Part shown: positions 37,791 through 50,502 of the stretch, piece after piece
Position numbering within the stretch: the stretch's first letter is position 1
Layout: every line of letters starts with the position of its first letter
Assembly: GCA_964007475.1 (NCBI GenBank)
Contig: OZ023273.1
Location: forward strand, 67,474,445 to 67,538,444
Length of the DNA stretch: 64,000 nt
Direction: 5' to 3'
Origin: Hybos culiciformis
Taxonomy: Eukaryota; Arthropoda; Insecta; Diptera; Hybotidae
Translations under genes and position numbers: made by a program
Notes under the pieces: model-generated
What the model was told of the DNA's origin: nothing
Database searches by the model: none
The model's input: the letters and a program-made list of their open reading frames with translations, nothing else

Positions 37791-40700
37791 TTATAAATAA
37801 TTTTTGCTGTTATTTTGCTGGTATTTTCAATATTTAGTGAGACTTACACATCTTAACATATGAAGGAATAGTCAACCAAAGATTATTTATATAGTTCAAA
37901 TAAGTTTAAAAAGTTCTATAAAAATTACATAGACGGCGCTTATGCCAAATTTAAAGTAAACTTAAAGTTTTTATTATTTATACTTATGGTTTTTTTTTTT
38001 TAAAGAAAATCGTTAAAATTAAAGATTTTTTTTTATTGAAACTAGTTTCTTTTCAAGTATTTATTTTCAGTATATTCCGGTAAATTTTAAACTTGTTTAA
38101 TTCCTTCAAAATATCAAATTAACATTTGCTGAGGTACATGACATTTGACCAATTTTTTTTGTATAAGATGCTGGAAAAATTTCTAAAAAAAATTTAGGGG
38201 TTAGATACTTTCTCAATATAATCTTAACATTTTCGATATGATCCCTGATCTAAAGTAAAATGGGGTTGAAAATCTGTATACATTATGAAAATAATAAAAT
38301 TTAATTAAAGTTAAATCTTTGATTTTTTTTTTATAAAATAATGTGAAGGATATACATTTCTTAATTACATCAAAATTTCTGACAAAAAGTATAATCTTTC
38401 ATAATTTTGGGGTCATAAATACGAAAACAACTATATGATTCGGATTCTTGATTATAGTTATATTTATAATAGTATAAAAAATATATATATAATATATATA
38501 TTCTTGCAAATTCATCCTTATCATAAATGTAATAGTAGTTGCCTAATTTTTCAATTTATAGTATTACATTTCAATTTCAATATAAGTCTGTAATTTTAAT
38601 CTTTAGTCTGCAAATGATTATTTCAAATAAGTTTGAAATGAAAGTAATGTACAGCAGTACAGTTACAGAAGTGAACAACAGTGAATATTGTCTTCAGAGT
38701 TAGAAAGAAATTTTTTGACCTCATATGTATATAAACTGATAGTTCTATATGGCATAACTAAATGACTGATTACTATAGCATAGAAAGTGCTTTCCTTTTT
38801 CGTACTCATTTCCATTTCTATACACTCATTTAAGATCATCAAATTTTCATAAGTTTTTACAGATTGAAAACTATAAAATTCATTTTAACTATGAGTAATA
38901 TAATATTGGGTTCAAATAAAAACAAATACTTTCCCTGCAAGAATTATAAATTAGCAAATTAAAATTACTTTTTAATTGAGCTATTTAAAAAAAAGAAACA
39001 TTAAAAAAGATGTATAAGTTTTGAATTTATTAGATTTTTGGTACCACATTAATTACACTTTTTTTTATTTTTAATTAAAATTATTTTATTTAATGTAATT
39101 TTCATGTAAATAATAACAATAATAACATATTTTACTATAGCATTATGTCTACACTTTTGAACATTAAAATGTTTAATAAAACATTAAAACCATATTTTAA
39201 TATCTTAATTTTTCAGAAAGTTAAAATAAAATAGATATTTTATCGTTAATGTAATAATTAAAAAAACATAAAAATGAAGCGGTTATTTCTTAAAAATAAA
39301 ACGAAAAATGATTAAAATTAAAATTTAAGAAACTATCGAACTAACTTATGTCTTGAATAGAAATGTCGGTACTGGTGTTTTTACTATGGCTCATCCGTGT
39401 TCAGTTAATGTCAAAATGGATATATTATTTACTAAAACCTCAAAAAATACAATTAAATCACCAATCGACTTAACTTCATCATCATCCAACATCATCAAAC
39501 ACTAATATCCTATATTAAACTATTAGATTAACAGCCAAAATTGAAATTATGCGGTCTTGATGCATATTTAAAGTATTTATACCTATACTATGTTGCTGTT
39601 TTAAATTTTTAAGATGTCTAGGCAAAGAGTATAAAAGTTTATGTATCGATGATTTATTAATGATCTGATGTGATTTCATTTTCGTTCATATAAGCTATAA
39701 TTTTATAAATGTCATTAATTAAGGTGGATTGTATAATACATTATTTTAAAGATTCTTTTTATTTTACTGCAGTCAATAGAGGGAGAAACTTAATAAAATT
39801 TTAACAATTTTTTTGGACCCAAGTTAAATTTTTTATTTTCTTGTGGATATGTAGGTACACACAAATTGAAATATTTAAGAACGATTCAACTAGAAATTAA
39901 TAGAATTATATTATTATTATTATTATTATATTATTTCTAAGTAAAAATTATAATAAAACAAGAAATATTTTACGTAGAAAATTTTTTGTTAAATTGAAGA
40001 AAGAAAAAGATTTATGTGTGAAAAAGTCATAAACCACACACAGTACATAATTAAATGAAAATTACAAAACGTTTGCCATAATTAAGACAAACAAAAAAAA
40101 TAGTCTAAATTATGTTAAATTTTATTAAAAAAACAACATGAAATTAAAAAATAATGGTAATTAATTTTTTTTTGTGTTGTAAATTGTAATAGAGATATAA
40201 CTACATGAATTATAATAAAGACGTATAATTTTTAGGAAACTTTTCAAAACAAAATCCAGTATGATGAGTGACCCGAGAAGAACATCGATTAACCAGCTTA
40301 ATTTAATCACAATTTCATTAAATAATCCTGGACGAACTAATATTATATTTATTATTTGTGATATTAATGAGACGAAGTAAAAAAAAAAAATCTCCTCTCC
40401 CTCCCAGTGGGGCTTATCTTGAGGTCATTAAGGAAAGGTTTGGTTACGTGTATTCTATTCGATGACGTTTGGAAAGATTAACTATTGAAACATAAGTTGT
40501 CATATAATGTATTATACATATATAGTTATATAAAATTAGCCCAAATTACTATTTTTTTTTAATTTTCCATTTTACAAGTATTATATACCTAAAGCGAATT
40601 ATTAGAATTTAATATCATTTTGATTAGACTTTTAGATAAATTTTTTTCTTCAGTATATTATAGTATAAAATATCAAATGTCAAATACTGTTCTATTAAAT

Positions 40701-42940
40701 TTCTATTATTTGGTTTGTTTTTTTTTTTTTTTCAATTATACAAACAGCGTTTTTATTATGTCAATTACCCTCCTGACATATTCATTATTTTATCGTTTGA
40801 ATCTTGTACATGTAATGATATTGTTTTTTTTTTGGAATATCCGTATACACATAAAATTGTCATTCTATTTTGAATGAAGAGACAGGTTGATATTTTATTA
40901 TAACTTTACTGATATGGTTTTTAGTTTATTATCTAATGTTTAGAGAAATTCGCATCTCAAATTAACAAAAAAGTCGTCCTTTTATATTTTTATGTGGTAA
41001 CTAGAAGAGATGATATAAAATACTGTATAGTATTTTTCGTGACTTTTATAGGGTTTTTTATTTGGTAAAACAAAAATTATTTGAATGGTTATTAAAATTT
41101 TATCCTTCATATAAAATTATTATCTGATTTGTATTAAATTTCGTTGATTTTGGTTAAGAAAAAAAAAAAAGTCTGATCGTCGAAATAGAACAACCTAGAG
41201 ACCGATAATATATATTCTCTAAACATATCTGCTTGTAATAGAGCTAACCTCCGAAGTGTTCTAAAATTAGAATAATTTTAATTAACTTGATATCAAAATA
41301 AAGATAACGATTGTATTCATATATTATTTTAACCACTATTATAAATAAAATTATGATAATAATTTATAAAAAAAAATGTTTGTCATTTTCTGGAAAATTA
41401 TTCTAATATACATGGCTAATTTCTTAATGTTTTCATAGCATCAACTGTGCTATTAAAAAAAAAAACAAAATAAATAACAATATACATATATTATCAACAA
41501 AATAGAGAAACCTGTTGTATTATTATTATTACTACAATGTTGTTATAATGTAAATTATGTACACAATATTCTAATTTTGCCGGCGGAAGTAAGAGATTTG
41601 CTATATCTAAATCTATACATAATGTGAATCTATATAATAAAAACAAGAAGTTACTTCCTATTCTTGCGTAAATAAAATATATACATAAATATATTTATAT
41701 TAAATTAATATTTACAATAACTTTACTATATATATACATTATCAGGGAAGCGTATTGTTTTATTTAAGAGATTAGAAAATAATGTGGGAACACAAATTAT
41801 CAAATTAATGTTATTTATCTGATAAAAGTTACTATGCATAGCTGAGTTTTTGAGATATAAATATTTCAGAAAAGTTCGTTCATCTGTCAATTCGTTTTAA
41901 AGAGTTCGCCTTGAATATATTCAGCGATGATGAGATCCTGTTTCTAAATATTCTAAAATTAAAGGTGTGAAATGAAAATGTTGCTGAAGGAAATTCACTT
42001 CATAGATTTTATTTATTCTTAGTGATAATAAGTTCTGTTTGCAGAAGTAACTACACACTTTACAAAAAAGCTAAATTCAGCATTAGAAGTTAATATAATT
42101 TGTCAAATATAAGAAAAAAAAAAGCAGAAATATTTTCTCATGTCTTGTCATAATCGTTAATAAGTTCAGTCTGCTGCATGTCTAGACTTATTAAAAATAA
42201 AAAAAATAAAATTTTTAAGTAGTAAAATAAGAAATTTTAATAAACAAAAATATTTTCAACATTCGCCAGGAATGTCCGCTGTTTTCTTTTCACGTATATA
42301 CTATACACAGAAAATATTGAAATAGTACACAAATTCTCACGCCTTAAAAACAAACAAATTTTAAAATGTAATATGCAGATTATTCCCCAGATGGTTGGAA
42401 TATTAAAAAAGTTTTTTTTTTCTTGTGTATCTTATATATTATAGAGTAAAATTCATAAAACTACAAAAATTTTGTTTAAAATTCCACAAAAACAAAAATT
42501 AAAAAATATAAAATAATTTCTCAAATCATTTAATTTCTCAAAGGAATTATTTTTGGGTTTTTATTTCTAATTTAGATTTAATGTTCCAAAACTATGTGGT
42601 ATATAATAATTCTGTGAAAACTTATTTTGATTGTGGGAATTTCTTTTTTCTTCGAGGACTAATTTGTGATTTTTTAAGATTTACGGTGTTGAATTTAAAT
42701 ATTTCAATTTTTTTTTCACTAGTTTTAATTTAATTTTTTTTTTAAAACCATTTTCCGGTTATTGAATTCCGGTATTGATTTCAAAAATTTAAAAGATTGT
42801 ATGTATATATAAGAAAATATTGACAAAACTAGAGTTTGCGATAAAACGTAATCAACAACTGTGAACATTTTTGGAAAATTCGTATAACTATAGTCGTCAT
42901 AATTTATTAAACATATAAATTTATCAGAAGTAGGCCGATG
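37791..42940. other. AT-rich gene-free stretch
   Basis: About 5 kb without recognisable genes. It includes a (TA)n tract at about 38479-38502, an ATT-rich microsatellite near 39910-39930 and several A or T runs. A short plus-strand frame at 40620-40877 is low in complexity and hydrophobic; I do not call it. Confidence 0.5.
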
Positions 42941-42949
42941 AATGACTCT

Positions 42950-43216
42950 TCTGAATCAACTTGAATCAAAAAACATTCCTATCTTTCGAATCTTTTTCAT
43001 AAATATGTATCTTGTTGGAACGGATACGTTTCCCCTACTTCAAGCTGTACAATTCCCAGTTGTGATAGAACGAGTTTCGAATATTCGTTTTCAGTTCGCA
43101 CCTCGAGAATTTGGAATGCTCTCCCATTAAAATTGCTCGCGACAGCTGGCGGACGTTTGATTTACGACTTGCGCCGCTTTAAGAAGAGTGTACCTCGTAA
43201 CTGTTCAACTTTTTAA
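42950..43216 (+). pseudogene. Non-LTR reverse transcriptase, C-terminal fragment
   Basis: The frame ending at the stop 43214-43216 reads FEYSFSVRTSRIWNALPLKL, then LIYDLRRFKKSVPRN. Arg-Ile-Trp-Asn-Ala-Leu-Pro followed by a FKK/FKR helix is the usual end of reverse transcriptases in CR1-, RTE- or Jockey-like non-LTR elements. Upstream, LFHKYVSCWNGYV fits the preceding part, before a stop at 42962. A second frame over the same DNA (42942-43130) is only a shadow. The catalytic part is absent. The clade cannot be decided from this tail. Confidence 0.7.
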
Positions 43217-46191
43217 TCCCGTCTAAACTTCCTGTCCGCACAACCAAATCCATACTTCTTTAAGTATAAAAATATCCCACCTAGTGATTTGGTAACTATA
43301 ATAAAAAAAATCAACAACATTTTTAATGGAACTAAAGGAAGCTTTGTATATAGTTTAAGTTTTAGGATCAACAAGCGCTCAATTAGTTACAGCTTGTATT
43401 CTAATATCACGGTTCACAATGATGAACTATTCGACCGAAGGACTAACATTATTTGAAATATTAAATGTTTCTTTTTCTATGTTTTTTTTTTAACTTTGTA
43501 GGAAGTTTATCCTCCACCCTTACACCGTGTGAGTTTTCAGTTTTGTTTTCAAAAATTTTTTGTGTGCAAGAAAACTGATATCGGTCACACGTTTTGTGGT
43601 TGAAAAGTATAACTTAAAAAAAGGATGTTTCAAGACATTTGTATTCTAAAAAAAAAAAGGAAAAAAAAACGAAAATTAAATGATTTAAGGCGCTGCTTTT
43701 TTACAAAACAACCGGAAAGGACCAATTCGTTTTCAATTTTCATTAATTTAAAAAATATAATGATTTTATGTTCTACTTATTTTTATATACATATGTATAT
43801 ATAGTATATATAAGTATATTTTTTTTTTTCATTTTAAAGAAATATTGCACCGACAAATAATTACGGGCGTATTGGTCATTCTTCTTTTTATTACAAAACA
43901 GGAACAAAACAGGAAAAAAAAAGGTCCCTGACTTCTTAATTTTATGAATGAAAATATATTATTTTTTTTGTTTTCTTTTTTATGACCATTCACCACCTAC
44001 TCATGTTTTGCATGGCATATGACAAACTACATGTTAAAGACCATAATTTTTTTTTAACTTCCAAAAGTAATTTGTGGTCTGTGTATATAGTTTTTCATTT
44101 TCGGCATGATGCCAAATGATAAAATTAGCAGTCTAGAGCAAAATAAAAAGAGAAACCCAGAAAAAAAAAACAAAGATATACATTTAATAAATTTAAAATT
44201 TATTTATGTTTTGTACTTTTTTTTTTTTGTTTAATGTTAAATGAAGACATCATCATCTTTGTTAAAATATAGTTTTACCTTAAAATATATACGTAACTGT
44301 ATATAAAGTTATTTAGTTAAAATAACTTTAATTCATTGTCATGCTGGGCATCTGGTTTATTTGTTTTTTTTTTTTGTTGTATACCAAAAAGGACATTACC
44401 AAAATGAATGAAAATTAGATAATAGGTATATAACAATAAGATATAGTAGAAAATTGTCCTGTTTTTTTTTTTTTTTTGTGTTTTTAGTTAGTTCCGGAGT
44501 AAAAAATTTAAGAATAAAAATAATTTAGTCTAATATTCGAGCACAGAGAAAATTATTTAAATTTTATTTTTTATTCGAAATATCCTTTTTTAATTTTCTT
44601 AAAATGTTGGTCCGGGAAATTTAATTTGAAATATGATAAGTAGGGGTAGATACATCTTTAAAGACCATACTACTTGTTAACAGACGAGAAAAGTGTATTT
44701 CAGTTCCAACTTTTTGTAATGGAAAACACCAACTCACCCAACTTTGTATCTTATATAAAATAGGCAATATCTAGCGATGAGCTGCCAAAATTTTTACAAC
44801 CGGTTCTCTAGAACTAAATTTTGTTTTAAATAAGATTTTTTAAAATATGTATTATTAATATTTAAGGTATCTCAGTCATTTTGATACAGTAAGATACAGT
44901 TTGTTTTTGTGTGATTACTTTAATTTTTTTTTTTGCAAGTGGTCAAGATATGCAAGACTGTTTTTAAACTAAACGGAGCTTTTCAGTGCTAGTCTTATTT
45001 CTTACTCGAAGTTGTCCTCAAATTTTTATAATAATGCCAAGAAAAATTTTTTTCATTATAAGTAATAACACTATTGGTAAATTGACCATAAGATCACACA
45101 CATATGTGTTTGTTTTACTAGACTCTTATCTTAAACTTCTTTGTCAATTCATGACATATATCGTCTTAAGTGCGTACGGATTAAGTATTTATTTTTTTTT
45201 TTTGAAATATTTCTAAATATTGAAAATTAAATTTATGAAAATACCTTTAGTAAATATTTAAAATTTTTCCCAAAAAAAATTCTTCGAACCTAATAAGATT
45301 TATGTATCTTTGATTTACAAACGACAAAACTATTTAAATTTTTTTTTTCTCACAGTCTGAGAAAATATTCAAAATGCCCTAATTAAATGAAATTTTCAAA
45401 AAAAAAAAATTAAATTCTTAAGATTTATTTTAATTTTAATGAAAAACATTTTTTTTTTTTTTCATTTTCATAGAATTCTGCCAAGGTGAAAAATTTATTA
45501 TTGATCTTTTTTCGAAAAAAAAAAAAAAAAATAATAATAATAATGAAATGCAACAGCAAAGTAATAATGACCATGAACAGTATTTTTATGCAAAACTGAA
45601 TTATTTTTTTTTCTTCTTCATATTCATAATTTGAACAAAAATGAAAATTTAAATTAACGCAATTTTCAGTCATGCAAATCCCTTCTTTTTTTTTTTGCAA
45701 AAAATACAAAATCAAATTTTCAAAGGACAACTGCGAAAATCAGAACATTTTTAGTTATGTACATACATATTTTTTTTAATATAAAAATAGGGTTTTCAAA
45801 AATAAATAAAAAAAAAAAATTATATAAAAAGGGGAATATTATAAAATTTATTAAATCATGGAAATTGATTATATTGTCCTGTTTCCAAAATTTTGTAAAA
45901 AAAAAAAAAAAAAATTTTATAACCAAAAACATTGAAAAACATATCGTAAAAAGAATTTAATATTGACTTCAAAAATTATAAACTGGTGGATTTCGATAAT
46001 TAGAACTTTTGAGTTCCTAGTTCAAGGAATACTATGTATAGGGAGAGACGTATGTAAATAAAACAAGCAATACGTCTGAAAGTCAAAAAACTAACTACTG
46101 AATGAATTATTTTTTTCCTTTTAAGTCCCTCGAAATTGATCAAACGCACAGAGTTTCATCGCTATGAAAAGGTTATTGTTAGTTCCTTGCC
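43217..46191. other. AT-rich gene-free stretch
   Basis: About 3 kb. The first 60 bases after the reverse transcriptase stop may be 3' untranslated DNA of that fragment (CTTCCTGTCCGCACAACC). The rest is AT-rich with many homopolymer runs and low-complexity frames on both strands, none supported. Confidence 0.5.
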
Positions 46192-46194
46192 TTA

Positions 46195-46361
46195 AGCCCG
46201 GTTTTCACGATCCAAGTACACTTCGTCCAAATCAACGTTTTTTTTGATCGTGTAAACAGGATGTCAAAATTAACTTGGATCAATGTTGAGTAGGACACTG
46301 CTGAACTTAGTTTGATCAAAATAATTTGGATAAAGTATGCTTGGATCGTGAAAACCGGGCT
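46195..46361. mobile_element. TTA-flanked MITE, complete copy
   Basis: A 167-bp element with ends AGCCCGGTTTTCACGATCC that are perfect inverted repeats for 22 bases and imperfect for about 38. It is flanked by TTA on both sides (46192-46194 and 46362-46364). A 3-bp TTA duplication is typical of PIF/Harbinger elements. Inside are GATCGTGTAAACAGG and repeated TTGGAT/TTTGATCA strings. No coding capacity. Confidence 0.88.
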
Positions 46362-46364
46362 TTA

Positions 46365-47472
46365 AGTACAACTTTGTAATAATACAAATGTATACTTGAA
46401 TATTGACTAAGTTGGCCATGTTTTTTCGAACTTTCACAGATTTTTGACACTTTCCTTAATAGCAGCTACAAAATTAAAAATGTGGAAAATTATATATATT
46501 AAATTACCTTTAAAAATTATTCACCTTAAATTTATGCAACGCGTTATTAAAAAGTTGAGAATCTTTTTTTTTTTTTATAAAGGGTACCTCACTAACTAAA
46601 TGAGGAAAATATGAAACCCAAGAAAACTGATCAGATTTTGCGGAAAAAAAAGTACTCAATGGATGGCTTCTTTTATATATGACGTAAAATACAAATATAG
46701 GCCACAACTGACTCATTACCCTGCCTGTACTTGGTTATATAATAATTATATAATACTATTTACAAAATTTTAAGAAAAAATCGTTTTTTTATTTTGCAAA
46801 TAAATTTCAGTTTTCAGTTATTAAGGGACAAAAAGGTCTATAAATTATAAAATTTTTCCAATAAGGAGTTTTTAGTTTTTGATCTGGTTATATTGATTTG
46901 GCGCGTATCCGAATATAAAAAAATTTCTAATTTATGTTTTATCCTTGTGCTTTTTTTTTTGTTATTTTAAATTTTATTTTTTTTTTTTTAATAATAAGTA
47001 ATAAAAAAAAACTGTTTTTTTTTAATAATAGACTGAATCAAATTAGTTTTTTATGAAGTGTGAAATTTATACAAAAATTCATCCTTAAAGGAGGGAAATT
47101 ATCCTCTTCTTTCTTTATAAATTACCTAGATTTTTTTATTCTTATTATTATAAAAAACATTTTTATCGATTGACAATTATTATTGATTTTTTTTTATTTG
47201 AAGGAGCAGTAATAAATATTTTTAAATATATAATTGAAATATTTACATTAAAACGGACATAAAAAGAATTTTAATAATGGAAAATAATTGTTTGTTAAAT
47301 AAATTGAACAGGATTGATTATATATTGTATATATATATATAGTAAAATTAAAATTGCAACGTGATATATAATGTACAGATATAGTCTAATTCGTAAAAAT
47401 AATCGCGTTTATTTTTAATTAAGTTTTGAACATATTACACTAAATGAACTATGAAGAATATAGTTGGATATC
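46365..47472. other. AT-rich DNA, no gene recognised
   Basis: AT-rich sequence with a (TA)n tract at about 47328-47341. No supported feature. Confidence 0.5.
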
Positions 47473-47475
47473 TTA

Positions 47476-47834
47476 GGAGGACTTGCTCCGTCCCAAATAT
47501 TTTGTGCCAAAATTTGATTGACAAGCCGTCTTAGATTATTTCAAAGTTTAATTTAGAAAAATGAATTTCATTCAAAACCTCCGGACTGTTTGATACTTAA
47601 AAATTGTATAAAATTTTTAAGAATCGGTCGACCCTAAGAGCTCAAAATCTCTGCAAAACTATTTATTTATGTTTTGAAGATATTTCGTGGACTTAGTCTT
47701 AACCGATTCTTAAAGTATCAAACAGTCCGGAGGTTGTGTATGATTTTTTTTTTCTAAACTAAATTTTAAAATAATCTTAAACAGCCTTTGAATCAAATTT
47801 TGGAACAAAAATGTTGGGAACGGAGAAAGTCCTC
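47476..47834. mobile_element. Foldback MITE with long inverted arms
   Basis: The left arm (about 47476-47610) starts GGAGGACTTGCTCCGTCCC and includes CCAAAATTTGATTGA and ACCTCCGGACTGTTTGATAC. The right arm (about 47710-47834) is its inverse with roughly 20% differences: TATCAAACAGTCCGGAGGTT, TTGAATCAAATTTTGGAAC, GAACGGAGAAAGTCCTC. The spacer is about 100 bases with GGTCGACCC. TTA lies at both outer flanks (47473-47475 and 47835-47837), allowing a TTA duplication, though with one offset base at the left end. Confidence 0.8.
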
Positions 47835-48227
47835 TTAATCAAAAACAAAACGATTTGCGTATGAACATAATCTTATCCTTTACGACAGTGGTCTTATAAT
47901 ATCCACTCATCAACTTAAGGTATAGTTGTACATACTTTTTTTTATTGAAGAAATAAAATTGTTGCAAGCTATAATTGAAAGTAGTAAGTAAAAGTAAATA
48001 GAAAACGTCTCTTTTTTTCGTGTATTGTATACACAGAAAGAAATTTGCTCCTACTGAAAACTAAAAAATGCGTTAAAATTAACAAAATTTTCGTTGATAG
48101 CACTTACGAACATTTCTTTGAAAAAAGAACGTTGTTCGTTAAAAAAGTTCGTTATACCCCAAAACCAAAAACCTTTCAAATTCTTCAGCAAAAACACCTC
48201 AAATACAAAAAAAAAATTTACTAGACT

Positions 48228-48449
48228 ATTTTTTTTTTTTATTTAATTTTTTATTTTTTTTTTTTTATTTATTTTTTTTTTTACTGTTTTTTTTTTTTTT
48301 GTTATTAATTTTTTTTATTTTTTTTTTTCCTTTTTTTTTCTTTTTTTCTTTTTTTTATTTATTTTTTTTATTTTTTTTTTTATTATTTATTAATTTTATT
48401 TATTTATTTTTAAAATTTTTTTATTTTTTTTTTTTAATAATTTTTTTTA
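48228..48449 (-). repeat. Long T-rich tract (A-rich tail of the SINE on the minus strand)
   Basis: About 220 bases of almost pure T with scattered A. Read on the minus strand it is an A-rich tail directly 3' of the tRNA-like head, which suits a retroposed SINE. It is unusually long, perhaps expanded after insertion. Confidence 0.8.
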
Positions 48450-48520
48450 TGCCCGCTTGTGGTTTCGAACCACTGTCCTAAACATTGCAATCCATCAACT
48501 CTGCCACTGAGCTATGAACT
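48450..48520 (-). ncRNA. tRNA-derived SINE head (tRNA-like, pol III promoter boxes)
   Basis: On the minus strand ATAGCTCAGTGGCAGAG gives a good A box (48504-48514, TAGCTCAGTGG) and CAGTGGTTCGAAACCAC gives a perfect B box (48461-48471, GGTTCGAAACC) with an intact T-stem. Spacing is tRNA-like. The acceptor and anticodon stems do not pair well, so it is not a working tRNA. The loop ATTGCAA with a GCA triplet and D-arm wording hint at a tRNA-Cys origin, weakly. An A-rich tail follows, so a SINE or retroposed tRNA is the best reading. Confidence 0.8.
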
Positions 48521-48751
48521 AAATTTACGGCAATGTGTAAAATGGAAAATATAAGTTCTGTATGGATTGAAATGTTTCTTTCCCGTATTTAACGATTAAC
48601 GAACTTCTTTAACGAGTACTAAAAAAGGTTAGTTTGTCTGTAATGTGAAAAAATACGTATTCTTAAATTTTCGTTATTTTAACGAGACTTTCAATAAAGA
48701 ACTTTTTTGACGTAAACGTTACGACCTTATTTTTCTCTGTGTAGTATTCCA

Positions 48752-49178
48752 ACCCTAACTAAGTGAAATAAGACAATGTAATAACTCAGTACTAGATTTT
48801 TCTTTTAATTTGAGAAATGAGAGTCAGTTGCCAAAAATAAACCGTACTCCATATCATATTCCACACTTTTTTTCCACTAATATTCCCTCAATGGCACAAT
48901 ATCAAAACTGGAATAACGAAACATGCATGATTACGTGATCATGTAAATAAATTTTTTAAGAACAAAAAATATAGTTAAAAATAATTTGAATTTCAGCCTA
49001 TCGTAATATCATCTTGTAATTAACTGTCTTGTTTAAATTGTCCATTAAATATTTTCTGATTATCAAAAATGAACATCATATATAATCTTAATAATATTAT
49101 TATATTATTAGTAATTTAATTATTAAGTTGATTATTTCCTTGATGGTAAAAATTTTTAATGCGCATGTCTTCGGTAAG
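48752..49178. other. AT-rich DNA, no gene recognised
   Basis: AT-rich spacer with no supported feature. Confidence 0.5.
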
Positions 49179-49321
49179 TTGTATTTACATTCGCAAATTT
49201 AGCTCGGTAAATGGTCCATTACATGCCTCAATACACATGCAATTATTGAGGAATGTAAATTGTATTTACATTTCCCTGTGATGTAAATTGTATTTACATT
49301 GCTCTATATTGTATTTACATT
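49179..49321. repeat. Cluster of ATGTAAAT / ATTTACAT palindromes
   Basis: TTGTATTTACATT occurs at 49179, 49260, 49288 and 49309; at 49252-49272 and 49281-49300 it is joined to ATGTAAAT to form the palindrome AATGTAAATTGTATTTACAT. ATGCGCATG-like and CATGCAATTATTG strings lie between them. Confidence 0.85.
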
Positions 49322-50032
49322 CTTCATTTTGAACTGCGTAATACTATAAACAAAAATAATATCACTCACACTCACAATATTTCAATACAGACAAATACCA
49401 AAAAAAAAAAAAAAATTCCAAATGTATACCTCTCACATGGATCATATCAATGTCAAACAAAGCTTAGTTTATAATGCTAAAATCTATATTTTCCCTCTGA
49501 GCTAATCTACATTTTCCCTCTGAGCAAACAAAAAAAAAAAAAAAGAACCAATAAAAAAATACGCGGCTATTTTTTTTTTTTTCTAAAAAGCGGCCAGTCG
49601 ATCAGTCGATGAATTTTCTTAACATGTGTTTCAATCTACTATTTTTAAAGGATCTTCGAACCTCTACTACTAAATTTTTAAACGAGTGTGGTTGGATGTT
49701 AGTACAAAAATTTAAACCACACAAAAATTGCACTTATTTTTATTCAAAAAAACAAAATGAATAAAAATAGAACAATGGTAACCCTGAAAATATCTTTGTT
49801 GTCATTATAAAGTTTGCTGTGAATTGTCAAATGTCAAGTAAGAATTTTTTTTTCTTTTATCAACAAACGAGGAAAATGGCAGCAACAAGGAGATTATTTA
49901 TTGTAAATATAAATTATAATTATATAATTATTATTTGATTTTATTTTTAATTATAAAAAAAATAGTTATAAAAATATTATTATTTTTTTTAATAATTAAA
50001 AATAAAATTAAATAAAATTTAAGAAGACCATT
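49322..50032. other. AT-rich DNA with short repeats
   Basis: CTATATTTTCCCTCTGAGC / CTACATTTTCCCTCTGAGC is duplicated near 49485-49525. CTTAACATGTGTTTCAATCTACTATT near 49619 resembles the outer end of the foldback at 50311-50500 (split here into CTTAACATGT and AATCTACTATT), suggesting a related terminus. No coding. Confidence 0.5.
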
Positions 50033-50165
50033 AATTCCTAAAATAATAAAAAAAAAATTAGTAATTTTTCTAAAAAAAAATTATTCGATTTTTTTTTTTG
50101 CAAAAAAGAAAATGAATAATTTTTTTTGGAAAAATTACTAATTTTTTTTTTAATATTTTAGGAAT
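50033..50165. repeat. Near-perfect hairpin
   Basis: Arms of about 58 bases: ATTCCTAAAAT at the left outer edge, ATTAGTAATTTTTC in the middle and AAAAATTATTC at the inner edge, matched by the inverse on the right with one or two mismatches. The loop is about 17 bases. A foldback element or hairpin-RNA source. Confidence 0.85.
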
Positions 50166-50310
50166 CTTCCGGTTTGAAATCATTTCGATAAATAAATAAA
50201 CTTCCGTATTAATTAAATTTTATTTCCTTGCTTCATTTTGAACTTTTTTGTTTATTTTTTTCATTATAAGTGTATTGTTTTCAACTATCTCTCACATGCA
50301 CATTAAAGCA

Positions 50311-50500
50311 GTATACAATACATGTTAATCAAATTTGTTGTACAGCTCGTTTTGTATACACACAAACATATAGACACTCGTCAATATTATATCACTCGAC
50401 ATTCGGTCTCGTGATATAAACATGACTCGTGTCTATGTTTTTGTGTGTATACACAACTCGCAAGAATAACAAATTTTCTTAACATGTATTGTAATCTACT
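50311..50500. repeat. Foldback inverted repeat
   Basis: The left arm includes ACAATACATGTTAA, AAATTTGTTG, GTATACACACAAACATA and TAGACACTCGT; the right arm is the inverse, with GTGTCTATGTTTTTGTGTG, ATACACAACTCG, AACAAATTTTC and TTAACATGTATTGT. The centre is ATCACTCGACATTCGGTCTCGTGAT (shown split: ATCACTCGACATT, CGGTCTCGTGAT). Arms of about 85 bases. No coding. Confidence 0.8.
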
Positions 50501-50502
50501 AT

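Larger units (their letters stand above)
48030..48743. mobile_element. MITE-like element with TACACAGA termini, containing a SINE
   Basis: The left end is TACACAGAAAGAAA and the right end read inward TACACAGAGAAAAATAAGG. The flanks GTATTGTA and GTATTCCA agree at six of eight bases (the first five identical), a possible diverged 8-bp duplication. Subterminal TTCGTTA/AACGAA motifs are repeated on both sides (48091-48153 left, 48591-48700 right). The centre is a tRNA-like head with a long T-rich tract. No transposase. Confidence 0.6.

Noticed and set aside
45425..45960. Overlapping 67-101-residue frames on both strands
   Set aside because: Low-complexity translations of A and T runs.
48299..48481. 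Phe-rich plus-strand frame
   Set aside because: Translation of the T-rich SINE tail; the apparent CGFEPL end is the antisense of the tRNA-like T arm.
48450..48520. Functional tRNA gene
   Set aside because: A and B boxes are good, but acceptor and anticodon stems do not pair and an A-rich tail follows; a SINE or tRNA pseudogene fits better.
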